Shown piece after piece: positions 58,080 to 64,000 of a DNA stretch of 64,000 bases (position 1 is its first letter; every line of letters starts with the position of its first letter). Under the pieces are notes generated by a model. That model was not told the origin of the DNA, ran no database searches, and was given only the letters and a program-made list of their open reading frames with translations. Where the stretch lies: positions 62,001-126,000 of the forward strand of contig JAHJTN010000007.1 of the NCBI GenBank assembly GCA_018829465.1. The letters are read 5' to 3'. Source of the DNA: Bacteroidota bacterium (GTDB lineage: Bacteria > Bacteroidota > Bacteroidia > Flavobacteriales > Flavobacteriaceae). A program made the translations under genes and the position numbers.

Positions 58080-59483
58080 CTATTTTTTTAACCAATTGTT
58101 AGTGAACTCACAAGATTTGTGGCTGCCACTAATGCTGATGTAAGTGTCTTTTATTTTTTCTTCTTGCCATTTGCCAATTTCACGAATTTGCTTGTCGCGC
58201 AGGGCCAATTCTTTGATGCGGCTGTAGTCTTTTACAAAATCTGCTTCGTGCTCATCCCAACGGCGTAGTACCTTGATGATTTTGTAGTTTTTTTCTTCAG
58301 CCCTGCCTTTTGATTCTAAAAAAGGTAACGATATTTCACCTTCCTTGAGTGCAGAGACTTTTTCGTACATGGACGGGTCTAACTTTGTGAGCTCCAATCT
58401 GGTTTCCAAAGTCTGTGGGTTAAAAAGTTTTCCGCCGTTGGCGCGGGTTTCTTTTTCGCTGGAAAATATCAGAGCGGCATCTTCAAAAGAAATTTCACCA
58501 CTGGTAATTTTTTGACGCACACTATCTATGGCTTCTTTGGCTTTGGCCAATTCTGTGGAGGTAACTTCGGGCGAGATGAGTATGTGTCTCAATTCCCTGT
58601 CTTTTCCTCGTATTTTGTCGAGTTGAATGATATGCCAACCAAATTCCGATTCAAAAGGTTGTGACACTTCTCCTTCCTGAAGGGTGAAGGCAACATCTTT
58701 AAATTCTTTGACGAAGGGTGTTTGTTTATTGATGATATAAAGCCCGCCTTTTGAAGAAGAGCCGGGGTCTTGAGAATACAAAATGGCTTTGGATGAAAAA
58801 CTTGCGCCGTTTTCAACGACATCGTAACGGATTTCATTGAGCCGATCTATAACGGCTTGTTTGGCTTTTTCGCTTACCTGTGGCTTGATTACAATTTGTG
58901 CCAATTCTACTTCGGCACCAAAAAACGGTTTCTGGTCTTTAGAAATGTTATTGAAAAATTGCCGCACTTCGTCTGGGGTTACTTCTATAGATTCTATGAT
59001 TTTTTCTTGCATGTCCTGAGCCAATTTTTGACTTTTATCGATGTCAAAAAGCTCTTGCCGAAGTTCTTCTACAGATGATTTTTGATAGAATTGCACTACT
59101 TTATCGATGCTTCCCAATTGTTCTGCAAAGCGTGCAATTTGTTGATCTACCATGGAATTGATCTCTGAATCTGCTACAATGATACTGTCTTGGGTAGCTT
59201 GGTGTGCATACAATTTGTCTTCGAGCAGTTTGCCGATGATTTCGCAACGGCTGGCGGTGCTATATCCATTTTGTTTGAGGTCTATCAGTGTTTTGTCCAC
59301 ATCAGATTCGAGAATAACGTAATTGCCCACCACTGCGGCCACGCCATCTACTTTAATTCTTCCGCCTTGAGAAAGTACTTCCTCGGGTGTTTTTTTGACT
59401 TCGTCAGGAATAATTTCGTAGCCTTGTTGCGCAAGACCAAAAAACGGGAATAAAAAGAGAAAAATCGTGTTAAGGTTTTTCAT
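58080..59483 (-). CDS. SurA-like periplasmic peptidylprolyl isomerase
   Basis: Exported chaperone/isomerase of 467 residues for outer-membrane proteins. The signal peptide MKNLNTIFLFLFPFFGLAQ is followed by the SurA N-domain (RIKVDGVAAVVGNYVILESDVDKTLIDL). Two PpiC-type parvulin domains follow: one with EVELAQIVIKPQVSEKAKQ to FESEFGWHIIQLDKI, the other from RELRHILISPEVTSTELAKA. The ATG at 59483 is chosen over 59525. It overlaps the upstream lipoprotein gene by 14 bases. Third gene of a folding-factor operon. Confidence 0.9.
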   Translation of the reverse strand: MKNLNTIFLFLFPFFGLAQQGYEIIPDEVKKTPEEVLSQGGRIKVDGVAAVVGNYVILESDVDKTLIDLKQNGYSTASRCEIIGKLLEDKLYAHQATQDSIIVADSEINSMVDQQIARFAEQLGSIDKVVQFYQKSSVEELRQELFDIDKSQKLAQDMQEKIIESIEVTPDEVRQFFNNISKDQKPFFGAEVELAQIVIKPQVSEKAKQAVIDRLNEIRYDVVENGASFSSKAILYSQDPGSSSKGGLYIINKQTPFVKEFKDVAFTLQEGEVSQPFESEFGWHIIQLDKIRGKDRELRHILISPEVTSTELAKAKEAIDSVRQKITSGEISFEDAALIFSSEKETRANGGKLFNPQTLETRLELTKLDPSMYEKVSALKEGEISLPFLESKGRAEEKNYKIIKVLRRWDEHEADFVKDYSRIKELALRDKQIREIGKWQEEKIKDTYISISGSHKSCEFTNNWLKK

Positions 59484-60345
59484 GGTGTTTGATAATTTCG
59501 AAAGTTTTGTCTTTAATAGCATCATTTGTCAGGTCGGTTTCCAACTTTTTCATCAAAGCGGCCGTTCGCTGGTTGAGGATAATTTGATTCAGTGTTTTTT
59601 CGACATACGAAAGTGGGGCGATTTCATTGCGAACCAATTTGTCCTTTACAAAAATCAAATATACACTTAATGAGTCTTGTAGCTGTGAAAATTGTGATTT
59701 TTTTAAAATTTCATCGATGTTGTCACTGTTTATTAGCGGTATTACGCGAAGTACATCTTCTTGGCGCACCCAAAGTGAGTCGTTGAGACTGGCTTTGTTA
59801 AATTGAATAGAGAGGGAATCGAGTTCGCGGGCGCTTTTTGCATCAAATTTTTTGAATTTATCTGTTACAGATTTTAGTCCGGAGTGATTTTTTGACAATT
59901 GAATAAATCGCAGTTGGTAAATGTCTTCATTCAGCCTAAAATTAGTCGCATTGCGGTTGTAAAAATCGAGTTGTTCAGTATCTCGGATGACGGTATCCAA
60001 CTGTTGCGAGACGATTACTTCTTTGTAAGCCCTTGCATACAAGTCATTTTTATATTTTTCGATGAGTTTGTCCAATTCGGCCTGTTTTTCAAAACTCAAA
60101 TTGATACGCGACTTTTCCAACAATAATTTCTCTGTCGCCCAACGGTTTATAAAGGTCTGCGCCAGTAAAATACTATCTTCTTCTGAGGCATCCGCAGGGA
60201 TAAACGCATCGAGTTCGGCAGCCGACAAGTAGGTTTCATTGACACGTGCCACGGCATCTGACGGTTTAGGTCTTTTTAAAAAACTCAGATAATCACATCC
60301 TGACACCAATAGGCAAAGCAGTAAAAGAGAGACAATACGCAGCAT
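59470..60345 (-). CDS. SurA-N-like lipoprotein without isomerase domain
   Basis: Lipoprotein of 291 residues with lipobox VSGC (Cys17). The sequence resembles the SurA/PrsA N- and C-terminal helical domains (AVARVNETYLSAAELDAFIP, FINRWATEKLLLEKSRI, SKNHSGLKSVTDKF, ARELDSLSIQF, VRNEIAPLSYVEKTLNQIILNQR). No parvulin catalytic domain is seen. It lies between two SurA-like isomerases and overlaps the next. It may be a chaperone subunit anchored in the membrane. Confidence 0.8.
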   Translation of the reverse strand: MLRIVSLLLLCLLVSGCDYLSFLKRPKPSDAVARVNETYLSAAELDAFIPADASEEDSILLAQTFINRWATEKLLLEKSRINLSFEKQAELDKLIEKYKNDLYARAYKEVIVSQQLDTVIRDTEQLDFYNRNATNFRLNEDIYQLRFIQLSKNHSGLKSVTDKFKKFDAKSARELDSLSIQFNKASLNDSLWVRQEDVLRVIPLINSDNIDEILKKSQFSQLQDSLSVYLIFVKDKLVRNEIAPLSYVEKTLNQIILNQRTAALMKKLETDLTNDAIKDKTFEIIKHHEKP

Positions 60346-60347
60346 AA

Positions 60348-62012
60348 TTATGGATTGATGAGTTTTTCAGCATTTTCCGAAACTTGAACCCTGTATTTTT
60401 TCCGAAGGGCTTCTAACCAATTTTTTTCGAAATAATCCTGATAATCGCTGAGCAGTAAGGGCGTTTTCCATGATTTGGCCGCTTCATTATCGGATGTAGT
60501 AGATACCGGCCTTAAGTTCTGATTGTATTTTTGCTTATTTTTTTCGTAAAATGCCTTGAGTCCTATACTGTCTTGTTGCGATTTTTGCCAAACCTCTTTT
60601 TCCATCAGGTTGAAAACGAGCAAACCTTCTTGGTATTTCTGCAATACATTTTTGAACTCCGCATTGTGAAACTCCAAATGTGTTTGGTGGTATTCCTGTA
60701 GGGATTCTCTGAAAAAAGCATCAAAAAAAGTAGCGAAAGAAGCCTGCTGCATTTCTTGCGCCTGCCTGGGATTTCTAAAGAGATTTTCGTAATAAGTGAG
60801 CAGGTCTTTTCGGTAGTAAGCTTCGTCTTCAATTTTAAAAATTTCGAAATTGCTGAGTGTATCTACAATCCAAGTGGGATGGTTATTTGATAATTTAGCC
60901 AGATTTTCCTCGTTTTTGACTACTTTGTATTGCTGTTTGAGCCAATCTATTTTGGCGTCCTCTATTAACGAAGACCTGCTGTCTCTCTGCACGCGCATGG
61001 TTAGCAAATCTTTGTTGGTTTCAAAATCGCCAAGAGGTTCTCTTTTTACCATCTGAACAATGTGCCAACCAAAACGCGTTTCAAATGGTTCAGAAATCTC
61101 TCCGGGCAGGAGTGCAAAGGCGGCTTCTTGAAACTCAGCTACAGAAATTTGACCGATGCTGAAAGATTGCATCAAACCCCCGCGGGCGGCACTTGCCGGG
61201 TCTTCGGACTCGTGTTTGGCAAGGCTGTCAAAAACTGCACCTTTCAGGAGTCGGGTATGTAAGTCTTTTATTTTTTTGATTTTCAGTTGTTCTAAAGAAT
61301 CGTTTTCTCCGTGCAGGAGCTGTATTTGTTTTACAGTGACCCTGCCGTTGGACGGCCGCTTGTCCACCACTTTCAAAATGTGATAGCCATAGCGGGTTTT
61401 AAAAATTTCTGAAATACCACCTTCGGGTGTGTTGTAGGCAGCACTCTCAAATGGGTACACCATTCTCAACACAGAAAAGTAGCCCAAATCTACCTGGGCT
61501 TCCGTTACAGCGGGTTGGCTGTAAGCCATAGCGATTTTAATAAAATCTTCACCATTGCGTAGCTTTTGAAGTGCTTCTTTCATGGTGTTATAGGCGGCCA
61601 AAGTGTCTTCTGGCTTGGCATTTTCCGGCACCATAATGAGTAGGTTCAATGCGTGAATTTCTTCCTGCGAACGCGCATATGCTTCTTTGACCAATTTGTC
61701 CATCACATCCGGATTTTTGGTGAAAGACGTTACCAATTGGTCCCGATAGCCACCGACTTCTGAAAGATAGGCAGGTAGGGTGTCTAAACCCAAACGGACA
61801 GCTTCGCGAAGTTTTAGTTTGTAATTGATAAACAACTCTAGGTAATCTTGTTGGGCATCGATGCTGGGTTCACCCACATTGTTTTCAAACAAGTTGCGGT
61901 ATTCGCCGAGCGTGGCAGCATCGCCGTCTATGGTAAATAGAATAACTTTTTCTTGCTGCGCATAAGACCCTAAGCCGAGCATCATCAGACAAAAACTCAA
62001 GATTTTCTTCAT
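60348..62012 (-). CDS. PpiC-type peptidylprolyl isomerase with two parvulin domains
   Basis: Exported isomerase of 554 residues. The signal peptide is MKKILSFCLMMLGLGSYAQ. The first parvulin-like domain ends YNTPEGGISEIFKTRYGYHILKVVDKR, and the second ends LPGEISEPFETRFGWHIVQMVKRE. Between them lies TVKQIQLLHGENDSLEQLKIKKI. The C-terminal 200 residues form a helical region (ending YRVQVSENAEKLINP). First gene of the operon with the SurA-N-like lipoprotein, SurA-like protein and MoxR. Confidence 0.88.
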   Translation of the reverse strand: MKKILSFCLMMLGLGSYAQQEKVILFTIDGDAATLGEYRNLFENNVGEPSIDAQQDYLELFINYKLKLREAVRLGLDTLPAYLSEVGGYRDQLVTSFTKNPDVMDKLVKEAYARSQEEIHALNLLIMVPENAKPEDTLAAYNTMKEALQKLRNGEDFIKIAMAYSQPAVTEAQVDLGYFSVLRMVYPFESAAYNTPEGGISEIFKTRYGYHILKVVDKRPSNGRVTVKQIQLLHGENDSLEQLKIKKIKDLHTRLLKGAVFDSLAKHESEDPASAARGGLMQSFSIGQISVAEFQEAAFALLPGEISEPFETRFGWHIVQMVKREPLGDFETNKDLLTMRVQRDSRSSLIEDAKIDWLKQQYKVVKNEENLAKLSNNHPTWIVDTLSNFEIFKIEDEAYYRKDLLTYYENLFRNPRQAQEMQQASFATFFDAFFRESLQEYHQTHLEFHNAEFKNVLQKYQEGLLVFNLMEKEVWQKSQQDSIGLKAFYEKNKQKYNQNLRPVSTTSDNEAAKSWKTPLLLSDYQDYFEKNWLEALRKKYRVQVSENAEKLINP

Positions 62013-62154
62013 GGACAAACAGTTAATTTTTTTAAAAGAAGTAATGCATTTTGTTTCAGTAAACTAACGAAAATTGCCTCAACTTATTTTTGTTTTTCTT
62101 TTAAATGCGTGCAAATTTAGACAAACGAAACGTAAGATTGAAATATTGATGCAT

Positions 62155-62174
62155 TTACGCAAACGTTTGCGTAA
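62155..62174. promoter_or_regulatory. 20-bp palindrome of the LacI-operator type
   Basis: TTACGCAAACGTTTGCGTAA is a perfect palindrome with the central CG and the GCAAACGTTTGC core seen in many LacI/PurR-family operators. It lies about 100 bases upstream of the transcription start of the SusE/F-like gene and 143 bases upstream of the PPIase gene. No regulator gene of this family is in the window. Confidence 0.65.
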
Positions 62175-62224
62175 CACAGCTATGTTAAAATTTTATGGCT
62201 TAAACCCAAAAACACCCTGGAAAT

Positions 62225-62257
62225 TTTGCAGATAAAAGGTAGTTTTATATATATTTG
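62225..62257 (+). promoter_or_regulatory. promoter of the SusE/F-like gene
   Basis: TTTG (62225-62228), 21 bases, TATATTTG (62250-62257), a full Bacteroidota promoter. The start would be near 62263, 34 bases before the ATG. Confidence 0.7.
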
Positions 62258-62296
62258 GGTGAATTTAGAACAGTTTAATTTTAAAAAACACTTTGT

Positions 62297-63283
62297 ATGA
62301 AAAGATTTTACTTATTGATTTTTTGTTTGCTTTTAAGCAATTCACATGTTCAAGCCCAAACTTTATCGGTTGGGATTTTGGGCGACGGTGTACCCGGACA
62401 TTCTTTTGCAGGTCCCGACTTGGATTTGGTCAATCAAGGTGACGATGTTAATTTCTTTTTGGCTAATGTTACACTCACAGCCGCTGCAAATGGTCTAAAA
62501 TTTAGAACCAATGATGATTGGGCGACCAACTGGGGCAATACCAATTTTCCCAACGGCCAAGGATTCTTAGGAGGAGCCAATGTAGCCACACCGGCGGGCA
62601 CTTTTGATATTTATTTGCACATCGATGCCAATACAGGCAATGCGGCCTACAGTTTTCAACAGCCCGGTGTTTTTCCCACAATGGGTATCTTGGGCGATGC
62701 TGTGGTTGGGAATGGTTTCGCAGGTCCCGATTTGAATTTGGTAACTTCCGATGGTATAGTTTACACAGCCGCCAACGTAAGTATGGTTTCAGGTATTTTT
62801 AAGTTGCGCCAAGACGACGACTGGACGCTTAATTGGGGTTTTCCAAACACAGGTCAACCTTCGGGTTCTCAAATATTAAACAATCCTGAACTTGGTGTTT
62901 TTAGCGGCATCATGGTCAATGATTTCGGAGGCAGCTCTGTTAATATTGACATTGATATAACCGGTACTTCCGGTATTTTTGATATTGTTTTCAACCGGCA
63001 CACGGGCGAGTTAACCCTATCAGACTCCACCATGTCCCTAACCGACTTAACCAACACCGGTGTTCAAGCCCGCTTTGTCGGTAAAGAATTGGTTGTGAGT
63101 GGACTGAACGATGTAGCTACCATCAGCGGTTTTGATTTGTTGGGCAGAAAACTTTTTAGCGTGCAACGCAACCTAAGTGGCAATTTCAGAGAATCTTTGC
63201 CCATGCCCGAAAACCAAATAGGTATATTGCGTATAGAAAGTCCTACTTTTACCGAAACTTTAAAAGTGGCCAACATTCGCTGA
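62297..63283 (+). CDS. SusE/F-like secreted protein with T9SS C-terminal sorting domain
   Basis: Secreted protein of 328 residues. The signal peptide ends HVQAQ. Two repeats of about 105 residues follow (SVGILGDGVPGHSFAGPDLD to FRTNDDWATNWG, and MGILGDAVVGNGFAGPDLNL to LRQDDDWTLNWG). Their pattern is that of the SusE/SusF starch-binding modules. The last 80 residues (FVGKELVVSGLNDVATISGFDLLGRKLFSV to VANIR) form a type A sorting domain for the type IX secretion system. A LacI-type palindrome upstream suggests control by a sugar. No SusC/D genes are near. Confidence 0.82.
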   Translation: MKRFYLLIFCLLLSNSHVQAQTLSVGILGDGVPGHSFAGPDLDLVNQGDDVNFFLANVTLTAAANGLKFRTNDDWATNWGNTNFPNGQGFLGGANVATPAGTFDIYLHIDANTGNAAYSFQQPGVFPTMGILGDAVVGNGFAGPDLNLVTSDGIVYTAANVSMVSGIFKLRQDDDWTLNWGFPNTGQPSGSQILNNPELGVFSGIMVNDFGGSSVNIDIDITGTSGIFDIVFNRHTGELTLSDSTMSLTDLTNTGVQARFVGKELVVSGLNDVATISGFDLLGRKLFSVQRNLSGNFRESLPMPENQIGILRIESPTFTETLKVANIR

Positions 63284-63528
63284 TGAAACCTACGGACTGT
63301 ATCAAACTTATTTGGGATTTTAGAGGTCCTGAGTCTTTTAAGATAGCTGCGCACCACGCCAAGCACCTCAAAGAATTTGCTCAAAAAGAAGCACTTACAC
63401 ATACCATAGCCGAAAGCATTCAAACAGATTCGCTTTCGGCTGTGGCTTTTTTGGTGGTCACGCAAGCAGAAATGCCTGCCGTACGCGATGCTTTAAAACC
63501 GCATCGGGGGGAAGTTTATCCGATGTGA
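63283..63528 (+). CDS. small conserved-looking cytosolic protein, function unknown
   Basis: Protein of 81 residues. It starts MKPTDCIKLIWDFRGPESFKI and has AAHHAKHLKEFAQKEAL, AFLVVTQAEMPAVRDALKPHRGE. The start overlaps the stop of the preceding gene by one base (TGATG), so expression is coupled to the SusE/F-like gene. I recall short Bacteroidota proteins of this plan without an assigned function. No signal peptide. Confidence 0.6.
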   Translation: MKPTDCIKLIWDFRGPESFKIAAHHAKHLKEFAQKEALTHTIAESIQTDSLSAVAFLVVTQAEMPAVRDALKPHRGEVYPM

Positions 63529-63620
63529 AACCTGCGGTCAATCTATTTGTTTTTAACTTTAGTAACAAGGAACACTAATACTTTTGCATGACTTAATTTT
63601 TTTGGGTTGGTAATGGTTTA

Positions 63621-63664
63621 AAACATTTTGTTTAATATTTTAAATATAAAGTTAAACATTTTGT
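63621..63664 (+). promoter_or_regulatory. direct repeat at the SRPBCC promoter
   Basis: AAACATTTTGT occurs at 63621-63631 and 63654-63664, 33 bases apart (three helical turns). The first is itself partly palindromic (AAACA-TTT-TGTTT). The second abuts the -7 element TATCTTTG at 63664-63671. Confidence 0.45.
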
Positions 63665-63671
63665 ATCTTTG
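63664..63671 (+). promoter_or_regulatory. -7 element of the SRPBCC gene
   Basis: TATCTTTG, 18 bases before the ATG at 63689. Confidence 0.55.
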
Positions 63672-63688
63672 CATGAGATCATCAAATC

Positions 63689-64000
63689 ATGAAATTGCAT
63701 ACACTCCACAGCATTCAGAAGTTGCCCATTCCACTCGATCAAGCCTGGGATTTTTTATCCAATCCGGCAAACCTCAGTGTCATCACACCTCCCGATATGG
63801 GTTTTGTCATTCGATCGGGCGCAGACAGAAAAATGTATCCGGGACAAATCATCCACTATTGGGTTTCACCTTTTGCCGGCATTAAAACGCAGTGGGTGAC
63901 GGAAATTACCCATGTACAAAATCAACAATTTTTTGTAGATGAGCAGCGCTTTGGTCCATATAAAATGTGGCACCACAAGCATTTTCTGAAAGCGGTGGAT
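63689..64000 (+). CDS. SRPBCC family protein, 3' end outside window
   Basis: The first 104 codons of a START/SRPBCC-fold protein: MKLHTLHSIQKLPIPLDQAW, then DFLSNPANLSVITPPDMGF, HYWVSPFAGIKTQWVTEITH and DEQRFGPYKMWHHKHFLKAVD. This branch (ligand-binding helix-grip fold) is often encoded in light-responsive or carotenoid clusters with MerR-type regulators. Whether that holds here depends on genes beyond the window. The open frame continues past 64000. ATG 63689 is fixed by the promoter and family start. Confidence 0.85.
   Translation, partial: MKLHTLHSIQKLPIPLDQAWDFLSNPANLSVITPPDMGFVIRSGADRKMYPGQIIHYWVSPFAGIKTQWVTEITHVQNQQFFVDEQRFGPYKMWHHKHFLKAVD

Overview
The window comes from the chromosome of a member of the Bacteroidota, most likely a flavobacterium-like gliding or gliding-derived lineage. 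The evidence is the gldB-gldC pair next to nadE, a type IX secretion C-terminal sorting domain, an ECF sigma/FecR/TonB-receptor system, a bacillithiol gene (bshB1), a BatA-like protein, many short lipoproteins, AT-rich DNA, and the Bacteroidota promoter signature TAnnTTTG (sometimes with TTTG about 19-22 bases upstream) in front of many genes. Most genes are housekeeping. No phage, insertion sequence, CRISPR array or rRNA was seen.

Layout. 1-6.9 kb: pheT (cut by the window edge), a DUF3179 lipoprotein, two DUF2805 proteins, ffh and an Asp-rich lipoprotein. 7-11 kb: ECF sigma factor, FecR anti-sigma and TonB receptor. 11.2-15.5 kb: pdxH and a polyphosphate operon (sixA-ppk1-ppx). 15.5-19.1 kb: wecB, a FabH-type synthase and a DEAD-box helicase. 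19.2-23.4 kb: glycosyltransferases and a sugar isomerase for surface polysaccharide. 23.4-26.3 kb: gldC/gldB, nadE, ruvC. 26.4-28 kb: a small accessory patch with a frameshifted secreted protein and an XRE/DUF2975 pair. 28.2-31.8 kb: DUF1080 lipoprotein, an internally duplicated exported protein, tRNA-His, bshB1, a DUF5522 microprotein and a DUF4136 lipoprotein. 31.9-42.8 kb: ndh, an ECF sigma with a membrane partner, acyltransferase, NUDIX, cyclophilin, BatA-like protein, dihydroorotase-like protein, esterase and an AGCS transporter. 42.8-53.2 kb: three related CarboxypepD_reg-like exported proteins, GNAT, M15 peptidase, Ycf48-like protein, pyrB/pyrR, a third ECF sigma, nth, bcp and a conserved unknown protein. 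53.3-62 kb: metallo-beta-lactamase fold protein, TlpA-like thioredoxin, aconitase, MoxR and three SurA-like folding factors. 62.3-64 kb: a SusE/F-like protein with a T9SS tail behind a LacI-type palindrome, a small protein and the start of an SRPBCC protein.

The most unusual signal is a dispersed leader element of about 57 bases with complementary ends (GAAACGCCC / GGGCGTTCC). It occurs at 1987-2043 (minus), 26316-26371, 31162-31218 and 40617-40673. Three copies lie 32-34 bases before the start codon of unrelated genes (pheT, a secreted protein, a DUF4136 lipoprotein). Each is followed by an A/T-rich spacer, which in three of the four ends in ACAGATGAAA. The fourth has a 24-base insertion containing a TTCGACTGCGCTCAG-type repeat and is followed by what looks like a decayed second unit. 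Other points of interest are paired 12-bp palindromes on the XRE/DUF2975 promoter, a 20-bp LacI-type palindrome, a SprB-like/AGCS fusion, a cysteine-free endonuclease III, and a dihydroorotase homologue without its HxH metal motif a few kilobases from pyrB.
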